DNA of 45,983 bases from Oscillospiraceae bacterium (GTDB lineage Bacteria; Bacillota; Clostridia; Oscillospirales; Acutalibacteraceae). The stretch spans positions 1 through 45,983 of the forward strand of contig SVPL01000013.1 of the NCBI GenBank assembly GCA_015065925.1, in the 5' to 3' direction. This document shows, in pieces, positions 8,100 to 17,075 of this stretch. How positions within the stretch are numbered: position 1 is the stretch's first letter; each line of letters begins with the position of its first letter. Below the pieces are notes generated by a model, which saw only the letters and a list, made by a program, of their open reading frames with translations, did not search any database and was not told where the DNA came from. The position numbers were made by a program, and so were the translations under genes.

Positions 8100-9011
8100 T
8101 TATCTGCCTATAAATTCAACCTCAGGCTCTAACTTTACACTTGTTTCTAAAAATACCTTTTCGCTAACGGCTTCTATAAGGCGTCTTACATCCGATGCGG
8201 TTGCATCACCCTTGTTTATAACAAATCCCGCGTGTTTTTCGCTTACCTCCGCACCACCGATAGAAAAGCCTTTAAGACCGCACATTTCAATAAGTGTGCC
8301 CGCAAAATTACCTGTAGGTCTTTTAAAAGTACTGCCCGCGCTTGGAAATTCCAAGGGTTGCTTGGATTTACGGCGCTGCATAAGTTCGTCCATACGAGTG
8401 CGAATAGCCTCTGTATCACCGGGATAAAGCTGAAATTTAGCCGAGGTTATAACACGGTTTTTCTTTTCCTTAAAAATACTGGTGCGATAACCGAGTTTCA
8501 TTTTATCAAGTGTTAAGGTTTCAAACTTGCCATCCGAAGTGACGCAACGACATTCGGTTATAACATTTGAAATTTCGGAATCGTAAGCGCCCGCATTCAT
8601 ATAAACGGCACCACCTACAAATCCCGGTATACCCCAAGCAAATTCTAATCCCGTAAGTCCGTTTTCCAGAGCATAACTGCAAAGAAGGGAAAGACGAAGT
8701 CCGCTTCCGCAGGTTATTTCATTGGTACCGCCTACCGAAAAATCAGAAAGTCCGCCCGCAATGTGAATAACAGCGCCTTCCACACCTAAATCCGAAACAA
8801 GCAGGTTACTACCATTTCCGAGAATGTAAAAAGGTATTTCCCTGTCATTGCAAAAGGAAACAAGCTTTGCAACTGCGCCTTCGCTTGCGGGTTGAATGAA
8901 CAAATCGGCAGGGCCACCTATTTTAAAGGTGGTATGAGCCGACATGGGCTCATTTTCCTTATACACAATTTCTTCATTTTGCAAAAATTCTTTAAGCAGA
9001 CTGTAATCCAA
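8100..9011 (-). CDS. murB: UDP-N-acetylenolpyruvoylglucosamine reductase MurB
   Basis: An FAD enzyme that reduces UDP-GlcNAc-enolpyruvate to UDP-MurNAc in cytoplasmic peptidoglycan synthesis. Visible signatures are 'TTFKIGGPADLF', the FAD-binding 'ILGNGSNLLVSD' and 'WGIPGFVGGAVYMNAGAY', 'GYRTSIF', the catalytic-serine segment 'PSAGSTFKRP' and 'LEPEVEFIG' at the end with the catalytic glutamate. The frame opens at GTG 9020, but that codon lies inside the GGAGTG ribosome site; TTG at 9011 has GGAG eight bases upstream and is preferred, giving 303 residues. The gene lies between glcK and rapZ, the usual clostridial order. Confidence 0.95.
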   Translation of the reverse strand: MDYSLLKEFLQNEEIVYKENEPMSAHTTFKIGGPADLFIQPASEGAVAKLVSFCNDREIPFYILGNGSNLLVSDLGVEGAVIHIAGGLSDFSVGGTNEITCGSGLRLSLLCSYALENGLTGLEFAWGIPGFVGGAVYMNAGAYDSEISNVITECRCVTSDGKFETLTLDKMKLGYRTSIFKEKKNRVITSAKFQLYPGDTEAIRTRMDELMQRRKSKQPLEFPSAGSTFKRPTGNFAGTLIEMCGLKGFSIGGAEVSEKHAGFVINKGDATASDVRRLIEAVSEKVFLETSVKLEPEVEFIGR

Positions 9012-9046
9012 AAACAACACTCCAAAATAAAAATATATAAATTAAT

Positions 9047-10003
9047 TTATCTATAAAGTCTATGAATAAATGCGGCGCCTATAATACCTGCATCATTACC
9101 GAGCTCAGCAATTTTTACCATTGTTTGTTTTTCAACATTCTTAGTAAATCGGTCGTGAACAACCTTTGAAACAATAGGCTTTAAAAGGGTATCTCCCTCT
9201 TTGGAAATACCGCCGCCAATACAAACAACCTCAGGCTGGAAAATGTTAATTACATTGGTAATACCGCAAGCAACATAATCCTCATAGGTATCAACAACCT
9301 CTGTAGCGGCTTTATCACCTGCGCGCATACCGTCATAAGAGGTGCGGCCGTTTGCGTTATTAATATCACCGTCACAAAGCTCCCACATTTTTGAATCGGG
9401 ATTAGCCTTCATAACCTTTTTGGTAAGGTTAATCAATCCTGTTGCCGAAGCATAAGCCTCCCAACAGCCCTTTCTTCCGCAGGTACACTGCTCACCGCCA
9501 TGAACAATTACGGTATGACCAAGCTCACCGCCTGCAAGGTTAGAGCCTGAGAAAAGCTTTCCATCAATAATAATACCGCCGCCAACGCCTGTACCAAGGG
9601 TGACAGCAACCATATCCTTAGTGCCTACACCTGCACCTGCCAAAAACTCACCGTAAGCGGCTGCATTGGCATCATTTTCAAGAAAAACATCGCGACCTAA
9701 ACGCTCTTTCAGCATTTCGCCCATATGAACATTCTCAAAGCGAAGGTTGTTTGAAATTGCAATAACACCCGTAAAGGGATTAATGCTACCGGGTGCGCCA
9801 ACACCAATAGTATCAATATCATCTATTGTAAGACCTGCATCCTCAATTGCCATTTTAGCGGCAGCCGCCATATCGTCGCAAATTTCATCTGCGGGACGGG
9901 GACAATTAGTTTTCTTTTTACCGCGACCTACAATCTTAAAATTTTCATCAACAACACCAACCGCTATGTTTGTGCCGCCTAAATCAATTCCTAAATGATA
10001 CAT
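9047..10003 (-). CDS. glcK: ROK-family glucokinase
   Basis: A 318-residue cytosolic sugar kinase. It has the ATP-binding 'LGIDLGGTNIAVGVVD' at the N-terminus, 'ENDANAAAYGEFLAGAG' with the catalytic aspartate, 'VTLGTGVGGGIIIDG', and the ROK zinc motif 'GEQCTCGRKGCWEAYAS' (about 170-185). 'CIGGGIS' follows near the end. These are hallmarks of GlcK-type glucokinases that phosphorylate glucose at the expense of ATP. It starts with ATG behind AGGAG. Its position directly after hprK links sugar phosphorylation with HPr-based catabolite control. Glucose is the likely substrate, though ROK kinases for other hexoses cannot be excluded. Confidence 0.9.
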   Translation of the reverse strand: MYHLGIDLGGTNIAVGVVDENFKIVGRGKKKTNCPRPADEICDDMAAAAKMAIEDAGLTIDDIDTIGVGAPGSINPFTGVIAISNNLRFENVHMGEMLKERLGRDVFLENDANAAAYGEFLAGAGVGTKDMVAVTLGTGVGGGIIIDGKLFSGSNLAGGELGHTVIVHGGEQCTCGRKGCWEAYASATGLINLTKKVMKANPDSKMWELCDGDINNANGRTSYDGMRAGDKAATEVVDTYEDYVACGITNVINIFQPEVVCIGGGISKEGDTLLKPIVSKVVHDRFTKNVEKQTMVKIAELGNDAGIIGAAFIHRLYR

Positions 10004-10038
10004 AATTTTTACACTCCTAAATATATTAAAATTTTGAA

Positions 10039-11010
10039 TTACTTGTAAACATCTACACTGCCTTCGGAATCGTCCGAGCCTTCAATGGCATCTGCCATAC
10101 CCAATTTTTTAAGCAAATCGTGTGCGGCGTTATAGCCCATCTTCTTCTGACGGTTATTCATAGCCGCAACCTCAATAATAACAGCCAAATTTCTACCCGG
10201 CTTTACAGGGATGGTGAGGGACGGAATTTGTATTCCCAAAATATCGGTTTTTTCACTCTCAAGACCCATACGGTCATAAACCTTATCTGCATCCCAAGGC
10301 TCTAATTTTATAATCATATCGATTTTTTCGGTAAGCTTAACAGCACCCGCACCGAAAATACGACTTGCGTTAATAATACCTATTCCGCGAAGCTCAATAA
10401 AATGACGGATGTTTTCGGGCGAAGAGCCTACAACCGATTTTGAAGAAACGCGCCTTAGCTCTACCGCATCATCAGCAATAAGACGGTGACCTCTTTTAAC
10501 CAATTCTATAGCCGTTTCGCTCTTACCGACTCCGCTTTCGCCAAGAAGCAAAACACCTTCACCGTAAACCTCTACTAAAACACCGTGACGGGTTATGCGG
10601 GGTGCAAGCTGAACATTTAAAAAGGCGATTAAGGATGACAAAAAGCTAGATGTAGAATCCTCTGTGCGAAGAAGGGGAACCCCGTATTTTTCGGCATAAT
10701 CGCGCATTTTTCGGGGCACCTCCAACTTTCTGGAGATTATAACCATAGGCGGTTTGCGGGAGAAAAAGGCATCTAAACAGGAATCTAATCCTTCCTCATC
10801 CAACTCCCTTAAATAGCTTTCCTCACTTTTGCCGATTATCTGAACCCTCTCACTGTCAAAAAACTCATAATGACCTGCCAACTGTAAACCCGGACGATTT
10901 ACCTCGGCATTTGAAACAAGTATTTCCTCCGGCTCACCCGGAAGATAAAGTGTTTCAAGGGAAAATTCATTAATCATTTTTGCAAGAGAAACTGAAAAAT
11001 CCGTCTTCAT
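10039..11010 (-). CDS. hprK: HPr kinase/phosphorylase
   Basis: A 323-residue bifunctional enzyme that phosphorylates and dephosphorylates Ser46 of HPr, the central switch of carbon catabolite repression in Firmicutes. The Walker A loop GESGVGKS is at residues 157-164, the catalytic histidine lies in 'RHGVLVEVYG' (about 142), and the family signature 'IELRGIGIINASRIFGAGAV' is at 205-224. The N-terminal half matches the HprK N-domain. ATG start behind GGAGGG. It is the first gene of the minus-strand operon hprK-glcK-murB-rapZ-whiA, with a promoter in the divergent region 11011-11217. Confidence 0.96.
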   Translation of the reverse strand: MKTDFSVSLAKMINEFSLETLYLPGEPEEILVSNAEVNRPGLQLAGHYEFFDSERVQIIGKSEESYLRELDEEGLDSCLDAFFSRKPPMVIISRKLEVPRKMRDYAEKYGVPLLRTEDSTSSFLSSLIAFLNVQLAPRITRHGVLVEVYGEGVLLLGESGVGKSETAIELVKRGHRLIADDAVELRRVSSKSVVGSSPENIRHFIELRGIGIINASRIFGAGAVKLTEKIDMIIKLEPWDADKVYDRMGLESEKTDILGIQIPSLTIPVKPGRNLAVIIEVAAMNNRQKKMGYNAAHDLLKKLGMADAIEGSDDSEGSVDVYK

Positions 11011-11035
11011 AATATCCCTCCTATTTTACAAATTT

Positions 11036-11064
11036 ATTATACACTAAAATTAAGAATATGAAAA
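11036..11064 (-). promoter_or_regulatory. Probable promoter of the hprK operon
   Basis: The minus strand has TATAAT (complement of 11036-11041) 26 bases before the hprK start codon. A weak -35 (TTTTCA) lies about 17 bases upstream of it. Confidence 0.45.
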
Positions 11065-11156
11065 GTCTTTTTTTGCAAATGTTAGCATTTTATCAAGATT
11101 TTTATCACTATATACAAATTATTCTTTTAAATATTAAAACAAAAAGATTTAATTTG

Positions 11157-11185
11157 TTGAAAATTAACTGAATTAATGGTATACT
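11157..11185 (+). promoter_or_regulatory. Promoter of the membrane protein-rqcH-isomerase operon
   Basis: TTGAAA (11157-11162), a 17-base spacer and TATACT (11180-11185) form a good vegetative promoter 32 bases before the start codon, divergent from the hprK promoter. Confidence 0.6.
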
Positions 11186-11217
11186 AGTTAAAATATCTTA
11201 AAAGGGATTGATAAATT

Positions 11218-11937
11218 ATGAAAAACAAAACTCCCAAAACATCGAAAGAGGTTTTACTCACTCTGCTTAGAAAAAAGCAGAATAAAGAAGGGTTTAGCTA
11301 CATAACCACCAAAAGCACCTCCTACAGAATTGTTCGTTGGTTATTTTTTGCGGCAGTTGTTTATTGCACATTGATAAATTTATTTTATATTCTTGGAAAA
11401 TCGGGAGAAATGGCGGCAAATCTTGCAAATATGGGCACTCCACAGCCTCACCAAGAGCTTGAAATAGCAAGACTTTACACGACCCTTAACATTATGGTGG
11501 TAGCTGCCATTGGAATAGTTTTATCTGAAGTGTTTATATGGTTTAAGCTACCCCTGCTTCAGTTTATTTTCAGTCTTTCTTCAAGCATAGTTATTATTGC
11601 GCGTTTATCATCTGAAATAAGCGACCCAACGGGTAACACACTTGCCTCAAATCATATAATCCCGCTAGTTATTCTATGCTTTTTGAGCGCAATTTCGGCT
11701 TTCCTTCATCTTCGTCAGCTTTATAGGGATAAACAAGGCTGTGAGGAAATAAGCGCAATTATATATAAAAAATTCGGAGTTGTTGCCAAGGATATTTCAC
11801 CTGATGAATGGGATAATATTCTAGCCGAATACAATCCACAAAAACCAAAATCCAAAAAGCGCTCTGTAAAGGCTAAAATCAAAAAAGAACAAGAGAAGTC
11901 GGAAGCCGAAAATTCAAATAGTAATTCCAATAATTAA
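11218..11937 (+). CDS. Uncharacterised four-helix membrane protein
   Basis: A 239-residue protein not recognised as any named family. A basic N-terminus precedes four predicted membrane helices (about 43-62, 92-112, 114-132, 146-164) and a soluble C-terminal tail of about 70 residues that ends in a Lys/Glu- and Asn/Ser-rich low-complexity stretch. Ribosome site AAGGGA, ATG start. It is 12 bases before rqcH and shares its promoter, so a role near the ribosome or membrane in the same process is conceivable, but nothing in the sequence shows it. Confidence 0.7.
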   Translation: MKNKTPKTSKEVLLTLLRKKQNKEGFSYITTKSTSYRIVRWLFFAAVVYCTLINLFYILGKSGEMAANLANMGTPQPHQELEIARLYTTLNIMVVAAIGIVLSEVFIWFKLPLLQFIFSLSSSIVIIARLSSEISDPTGNTLASNHIIPLVILCFLSAISAFLHLRQLYRDKQGCEEISAIIYKKFGVVAKDISPDEWDNILAEYNPQKPKSKKRSVKAKIKKEQEKSEAENSNSNSNN

Positions 11938-11949
11938 GAAGGTGAAAAA

Positions 11950-13668
11950 ATGCCGTTAGACGGTTCTTTCATTGCCTGTCTTAGAAATGAGCTAAAGACG
12001 GCAATAGATTGTCATATAGATAAAATTCATATCCCCGCTAAAAATGAATTTGTTTTTTCTTTAAGAGGGAAAAATTTCAATAAAAAGCTGTTTATTTCCA
12101 TCTCTCCTGCAAATCCAAGAGTTAATTTTACCGAAGCGGTTTTTGAAAATCCCGCAAATCCACCTATGTTTTGTATGCTACTTAGAAAGCATTTGGCATC
12201 AGGCAGAATTTTAAGCGTTGAAGGTATTGGGGCTGAAAGACTTATAATTTTCAAAATTCAATCCACCAACGAGATGGGTGATAGGGTAACAAACTCCCTT
12301 ATATTAGAATTTTTAGGGCAAAAAACCAATTTGATTTTGGTTGATGAACAGGGCAAAATTATAGAGTCGGCAAAAAGAAGTGATATTGAATCGGGAGCAC
12401 GGCTTATACAACCCGGCGCCACCTACACTCCCCCTGAAAATAGCGGTAAAATCGACCTATTAACAGGTGATTTAAAAATTGCCGCACAAAATATTTTGTT
12501 TTATGCTGATATACGCTTAAGTGACGCAATAATTCAAAGCATTGCAGGTATTTCTCCCCTTATTTGCCGAGAATTAACATTAAGGTTAACGGGTGACTGC
12601 GACTCTGCCACCTCAAAAACAACTGAGAATAAAATTTTTAATGCCCTTGCTTCTTTAAAAAAAGAAATTGAAACAGGTGGAACACCTACAATATTATATG
12701 ATGAAAATAATCAACCTAAAGACTACAGTTTCACCGAAATCAGGCAATATGGAAATTTATTTAAATATAAAATAGCTCCCTCCTATTCGGCGCTTTTAGA
12801 GGATTTTTACGGAGAACGGGACCGAATTCGCCGTCTTGAAGCAAATAAATCTGATTTGGTTAAAAAAATCAAAACGCTTATTGCAAGAAATGAGAGAAAG
12901 CTTCAGCTTAGAAAACAAGAGCTTTCTAAATCCGCCAACCGCGAGCATCTTAGAATTTACGGTGAGCTTATTAAGGCTAATATTTACCGAATTCCCAAAG
13001 GCGCTACCAAAATTGTAGTAGAAAATTATTACGACCCCGAATGTAGAGAAATTGAAATTCCATTGAACAATGCCCTCTCACCTGCGGGTAATGCCGCTAA
13101 ATATTTTAAAGAATATAAAAAGGCTTGTACCGCCGAGCAAACCTTGGGTGAGCTTATTAATGAGTGCGAAAATGAACTTTCATATTTGGAATCGGTTTTG
13201 TTTTCATTACAGTCTGCAAATTCTACTGCCGAGCTTTTGGAAATTCGTGCCGAGCTTAGCGAACTCGGTTATATTCCGCGTAATTCAGGGAATAAAAAAG
13301 CGAAAATAACTGCCGAGCCTTATGAATTTTCCAAAAACGGATACCGTATTTTAGTTGGAAGAAACAATCTGCAAAACGACAAATTAACAACCAAAATTGC
13401 AGGTAAAAATGATTTATGGTTTCACACCAAAAATATTCACGGTGCCCATGTAATTCTGTTTACCGAAGGCAAAGAGCCTGATGAAAAAACTCTGCTTTAT
13501 GCGGCTACTCTTGCAGCATATTTTTCCAAAGCCCAAGGTTCAAATCAGGTGCCGGTAGATTACACTCCCGTTAAATTCGTCAAAAAGCCAAACGGCGCAA
13601 AACCCGGTATGGTAATTTACCAAACCAACAAAACAATATTTGCAAATCCGGGGGACTTTAAATTATGA
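11950..13668 (+). CDS. rqcH: RqcH-type NFACT protein (ribosome quality control; 'fibronectin-binding protein' family)
   Basis: A 572-residue member of the NFACT family (Bacillus RqcH/YloA, eukaryotic Rqc2/NEMF). RqcH binds stalled 50S subunits with peptidyl-tRNA and recruits tRNA-Ala to add C-terminal alanine tails as degrons. The NFACT-N domain is clear ('PPMFCMLLRKHLASGRI', 'GAERLIIFKIQSTNEMGD'), then helix-hairpin-helix and coiled-coil regions (about 180-440), and the NFACT-R domain 'NDLWFHTKNIHGAHVIL' near 480-500. At the position of the Asp97-Arg98 pair important in B. subtilis RqcH this protein reads Glu96-Arg97. AAGGTG ribosome site; the stop overlaps the next gene by four bases. Confidence 0.92.
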   Translation: MPLDGSFIACLRNELKTAIDCHIDKIHIPAKNEFVFSLRGKNFNKKLFISISPANPRVNFTEAVFENPANPPMFCMLLRKHLASGRILSVEGIGAERLIIFKIQSTNEMGDRVTNSLILEFLGQKTNLILVDEQGKIIESAKRSDIESGARLIQPGATYTPPENSGKIDLLTGDLKIAAQNILFYADIRLSDAIIQSIAGISPLICRELTLRLTGDCDSATSKTTENKIFNALASLKKEIETGGTPTILYDENNQPKDYSFTEIRQYGNLFKYKIAPSYSALLEDFYGERDRIRRLEANKSDLVKKIKTLIARNERKLQLRKQELSKSANREHLRIYGELIKANIYRIPKGATKIVVENYYDPECREIEIPLNNALSPAGNAAKYFKEYKKACTAEQTLGELINECENELSYLESVLFSLQSANSTAELLEIRAELSELGYIPRNSGNKKAKITAEPYEFSKNGYRILVGRNNLQNDKLTTKIAGKNDLWFHTKNIHGAHVILFTEGKEPDEKTLLYAATLAAYFSKAQGSNQVPVDYTPVKFVKKPNGAKPGMVIYQTNKTIFANPGDFKL

Positions 13669-14441
13669 GCATTGGTATTTCAACCGCAAGCTTCTATCCG
13701 CTTGAAACCGAAGAAGCGTTAGCATTTCTTTGTGAAAACAATATTCCCTGCACAGAGATTTTTTTCAATTGCAGACGCGAATTAAATGAATCCTTTATTG
13801 ATTATATTTTAGATATTAAAAAGAATTCTAATCTTCGCATTTCTGCACTTCACCCTATGCTTTCCTTTGCAGAGCCGTATATGATCTTTTCAGAATATAT
13901 GCGCCGATTTGAGGAAAGTGAAGAAAATTTCAAACGCTATTTTGAAATTGCCGAAAGGCTTGGCGCTAAATTTATTAACCTTCACGGTGACCGCCCTACA
14001 GGGAAACTGCCTGTAGAAGAATACTGCCAAAGGTTTAAAATTCTTGCCGATATAGGAAAGGATTTTGGCGTTACTCTCTGCCAGGAAAATGTTAATGGTT
14101 ATCGTAGCGCCGACCCTGAATTTTTAGCCGATATGGTTCGATTATTAGGTGATGATGCCAATTTTACACTAGATATAAAACAAAGTGTGCGTGCGGGATA
14201 CACAGTCCCCGAAATAATGGAGGCTATGGATTATAGAATCCGCCACGTTCACATAAGCGACCACTCCCCCGCCGGAGAATGTCTTCTTCCTACAAGGGGC
14301 CATTTTGATTTTGGCTCACTTATTACTGACCTTAATAATCATGGCTACCAAGGCGATTATGTAATTGAGGTTTATAGAAACGCATACAAAGAATTTAATG
14401 AGATTTTTGAATGTCACAAGGCACTTGTTGATTCAATTTAA
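13665..14441 (+). CDS. Sugar phosphate isomerase/epimerase-like TIM-barrel protein
   Basis: A 258-residue protein of the xylose isomerase-like/AP endonuclease 2 superfamily. The strands and metal-ligand segments are visible: 'MSIGISTASFYP', 'ISALHPMLSFAEPY', 'GAKFINLHGDRP', 'VTLCQENVNGYRS', 'FTLDIKQSVRAGY', 'IRHVHISDHSPAGECLLPTRGHFDF' and 'GDYVIEVYRNAY'. The His/Glu/Asp/His/Glu set expected for a divalent metal is present. The substrate cannot be read. It overlaps the rqcH stop by ATGA, so the two are translationally coupled; the link is probably operon convenience. A terminator follows directly. Confidence 0.85.
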   Translation: MSIGISTASFYPLETEEALAFLCENNIPCTEIFFNCRRELNESFIDYILDIKKNSNLRISALHPMLSFAEPYMIFSEYMRRFEESEENFKRYFEIAERLGAKFINLHGDRPTGKLPVEEYCQRFKILADIGKDFGVTLCQENVNGYRSADPEFLADMVRLLGDDANFTLDIKQSVRAGYTVPEIMEAMDYRIRHVHISDHSPAGECLLPTRGHFDFGSLITDLNNHGYQGDYVIEVYRNAYKEFNEIFECHKALVDSI

Positions 14442-14447
14442 AACAGA

Positions 14448-14479
14448 AAAGCAGATGCACAAAAAATGCATCTGCTTTA
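14448..14479. terminator. Bidirectional terminator between the isomerase-like and GH43-like genes
   Basis: A perfect 12-bp inverted repeat, AAAGCAGATGCA and its complement, with a 7-base A-rich loop, fills the gap between two convergent stop codons. Confidence 0.85.
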
Positions 14480-14480
14480 A

Positions 14481-15371
14481 TTATTTCATTTTTAAAAATG
14501 GGTCGGTACTTATCTCCTCTACCGTATGAATAACAGCTCGCTCATCACCGAAAGGACTGTTGGGAAAATGCAGGGTGAATTTAAGCTCACCGTCAAAGGT
14601 TTTAAACAGCATACCGTGGCCACCGTTTGAATCCATTAAAAACTTCTCACAATGTTTCCAATCGCCAAACAATGAGCCGCTCTCTGTATAGGCAACGGCT
14701 TCAATATAGTTGCCTGCCCCATAATGGCTGGACCAGAGCATAAGCAATTTTCCATCGCTGTTTTTATGGAAAAATGGGCCTTCAGCCACCCATGCAGTAA
14801 GCGGATCGGTTTTTTTGCTCTCCCACTTGTATGCACTCCATTTGGGTGCAGTGCCCTTAAAAATGAGTGTGTGCTCACCTATAGGCTCTTTTAAATCATC
14901 GGTTAATTCCACCGCCCAAAGAGAGCCGATTCTGTCGGGATCATCAATAACTTCACGGCTATATACAAGGTAGGGTATTCCGTTTTCCAGATAAAGAGTA
15001 CCGTCAATGGAATTGAACTGACTAAGGGTTAAAGGACAGCTCCATACCTCAAAAGGACCTAAAGGACTTGCTGATTTTAAAATCTGAACAGCACGTTTGT
15101 GGCCTACCTTAGCACCAAATGAAGCAAAAATATAAAATTCACCCTTATAATAATGCATTTCGGGTGCCCAAAAATTATTATTTGACCAGAATCCCTCGAG
15201 GGGGGTGAATACCTTTATAGGTTCACTCCAATCCTCTAAATCCTCTGAAACGGTAACATAAAAACCTTCACAGCCCTCCCAAGCGTATTTACCGGGAGAG
15301 AAAAGAAAATAGTATTTCCCTTCAAAGGGTAATATAAAAGGATCACGCACGTGTAAATCTCTTAGTTTCAT
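14481..15371 (-). CDS. Glycoside hydrolase family 43-like enzyme, intracellular
   Basis: A 296-residue five-bladed beta-propeller of the GH43/GH32/GH68 group. The three acidic residues expected are present: Asp10 in 'HVRDPFILP', Asp123 in 'FNSIDGTLY' and Glu197 in 'WVAEGPFFHK'; 'FWAPEMHYYKGEFYIFAS' is also typical. GH43 enzymes remove arabinose, xylose or galactose residues from plant and other glycans. There is no signal peptide, so it should act on imported oligosaccharides. A consensus promoter lies upstream, preceded by a motif shared with the GH2 gene at 29699. GAAGGTGA ribosome site, ATG start. Exact specificity is not readable. Confidence 0.85.
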   Translation of the reverse strand: MKLRDLHVRDPFILPFEGKYYFLFSPGKYAWEGCEGFYVTVSEDLEDWSEPIKVFTPLEGFWSNNNFWAPEMHYYKGEFYIFASFGAKVGHKRAVQILKSASPLGPFEVWSCPLTLSQFNSIDGTLYLENGIPYLVYSREVIDDPDRIGSLWAVELTDDLKEPIGEHTLIFKGTAPKWSAYKWESKKTDPLTAWVAEGPFFHKNSDGKLLMLWSSHYGAGNYIEAVAYTESGSLFGDWKHCEKFLMDSNGGHGMLFKTFDGELKFTLHFPNSPFGDERAVIHTVEEISTDPFLKMK

Positions 15372-15389
15372 AAAATATCACCTTCGTAT

Positions 15390-15418
15390 ATTATAAACTA
15401 AAGTAAATTGTTTTTCAA
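15390..15418 (-). promoter_or_regulatory. Promoter of the GH43-like gene
   Basis: On the minus strand TTGAAA, a 17-base spacer and TATAAT end 19 bases before the ATG. TATTGAAAAA occurs at the -35 box and again about two helical turns upstream. Confidence 0.65.
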
Positions 15419-15426
15419 TACATTAT

Positions 15427-15441
15427 GTGATATTTTTCAAT
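15427..15441 (-). promoter_or_regulatory. Operator-like motif shared with the GH2 gene
   Basis: The minus strand reads ATTGAAAAATATCAC just upstream of the -35 box. The same motif, one A shorter, is found on the plus strand at 29646-29659 before the GH2 gene. A common regulator, possibly the AraC protein at 28801-29580, is inferred. Confidence 0.45.
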
Positions 15442-15443
15442 AT

Positions 15444-15486
15444 AAAATCAATAGGCAGGCTGTAAAACAGTCTGCCTATTGATTTT
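15444..15486 (-). terminator. Terminator of the two-component operon
   Basis: A long inverted repeat with arms of about 19 bases (AAAATCAATAGGCAG core, one mismatch) and a short AAA-rich loop lies about 110 bases after the histidine kinase stop codon. Confidence 0.7.
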
Positions 15487-15594
15487 GGTAGGGAGATATA
15501 TTAAAAGTCGTATACAATAATTACTTTAATTTTATTGTAACACGAATATTTCCACTTTGCCTTTTAAATTTTGCTAAAAAACTTTATTTTTTTG

Positions 15595-17073
15595 CTATTT
15601 GGTAGATTTTTTTAAGGTGGCCCAAAAACAGACTCCGTTTTCGGTGTTATAAACTCCGCAGCTTTCGCCGTGCATTTTCATTATTGCGCTGACTATGGAA
15701 AGTCCAAGTCCAAATCTGCCGCTTTCACGGTTATGAGATTTATCGCCACGATAAAAGCTCTGCCATATTTCGGGCATTTGCTCTGTTTCTATTCTGCTTC
15801 CGCTGTTATAAACTGTTACTGTGCATTTTCCGTTTTGATTATCGGTAGCCGAAATTTTAATTTCGCCGCCCTCGTTAATATGGCTTTTTGCATTTTCCAT
15901 ATAACCTTTTAAAACCTGATCAATCTGGTCAATATCGGCATAAACCATTAATTCATCAGGGACATCGAAAACGACTTTAAGGTCACCGATGAAAATACGC
16001 TCAGCCCTCACCTTTATAAGCTCGCTTATATTAAAGCTTGAGTAACTTAAGGGTATTTGTCCCGATTCATATTTTGAAAGATTTAATATGCTTAAAACAA
16101 GTCTGTTCATTCGCTTACTTTCATCAACAATTACATCAATGTATTTTTCCTTTGAGGCTGTGTTAATATCTGCCTTCAGCCCCTCGGCATACCCTTGAAT
16201 TATTGAAATTGGGGTTTTAAGCTCGTGAGATACATTAGCAACAAAACCTTTTCTCATTTTATCAAGCTGATGCTCAAGCTCAATTTCGCTTCTTAGCTTT
16301 GCATTAGACTCATTTAAATCCTGAAGGGTATTATCCAGCTTCTCAGATAAATTATTTATTGAAACCGCCAACTGTCCAATTTCATCATTAGACTCTACGC
16401 TAAGTTTTTTAGTGAAATCCAAAGCCGCCATATTCCCCGTTATTTCATTCATTCTACTTATGGGTTCGGATATTTTTTTAGAGAAGGCAAACACCCACAA
16501 AAGGGAAATAAACAAAAAGATTGCCGCTATTATACTTATAAATTTGTTTGCAATTCTTGCGCTGTTTTCAATCTGCGCCATTTGTACGCGTAGCTCACCA
16601 ATAAAGGAATTGCTTATAGAAAATCGGTAAACAAGATATTTATTTTCTGTAACAACATCGACTGCTCGCTCCAAAACCGAGCCATCTGAAAGTGTTTTGC
16701 TCTCTATTGATTTTAACGGTCGGTGATTCATAAAAAGCTTATCGTTTCCTTGCAAAAAATAATCCATAAGCTGACCGCCCGATGAGGAGTAAATTGTTTT
16801 TCCGCTATTTAAATAGACTTCTGTTTCAAACCCATACTCCTCCTCTATTGCAGTTATAATGTCTACTACATCATTCTTGGAATTTACATCCACATTTTTT
16901 AAATCATAGGAGGCAGTTTTGAGGTCAGATTCATTCACATATTCATAATAGCTTTTTAAAAATACAGTGTTACAAAGGGTTAAAAGCAAAACAAATACCA
17001 AAAAAATAAGACCGATTTTTAAAAAGAGACGAAACCAAAATTTGTTTTTTAAATTCACAAAGCTATTTGTCAT
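15595..17073 (-). CDS. Sensor histidine kinase (two-component system)
   Basis: A membrane-bound HisKA kinase of about 492 residues. Two membrane helices (about 12-38 and 178-202) flank an extracellular sensor domain of roughly 140 residues; a HAMP domain ('KKISEPISRMNEITGNMAALDF') follows, then the H-box 'FVANVSHELKTPISIIQGYAEG', an N-box region ('MENAKSHINEG') and the G-boxes 'FYRGDKSHNRESGRFGLGLSIV'. All catalytic motifs are intact. The frame opens at GTG 17082, but the ATG at 17073 has GAGTGG in front and is preferred. It slightly overlaps the response regulator gene. The signal is unknown; no target genes can be named. Confidence 0.92.
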   Translation of the reverse strand: MTNSFVNLKNKFWFRLFLKIGLIFLVFVLLLTLCNTVFLKSYYEYVNESDLKTASYDLKNVDVNSKNDVVDIITAIEEEYGFETEVYLNSGKTIYSSSGGQLMDYFLQGNDKLFMNHRPLKSIESKTLSDGSVLERAVDVVTENKYLVYRFSISNSFIGELRVQMAQIENSARIANKFISIIAAIFLFISLLWVFAFSKKISEPISRMNEITGNMAALDFTKKLSVESNDEIGQLAVSINNLSEKLDNTLQDLNESNAKLRSEIELEHQLDKMRKGFVANVSHELKTPISIIQGYAEGLKADINTASKEKYIDVIVDESKRMNRLVLSILNLSKYESGQIPLSYSSFNISELIKVRAERIFIGDLKVVFDVPDELMVYADIDQIDQVLKGYMENAKSHINEGGEIKISATDNQNGKCTVTVYNSGSRIETEQMPEIWQSFYRGDKSHNRESGRFGLGLSIVSAIMKMHGESCGVYNTENGVCFWATLKKSTK

Positions 17074-17075
17074 AA

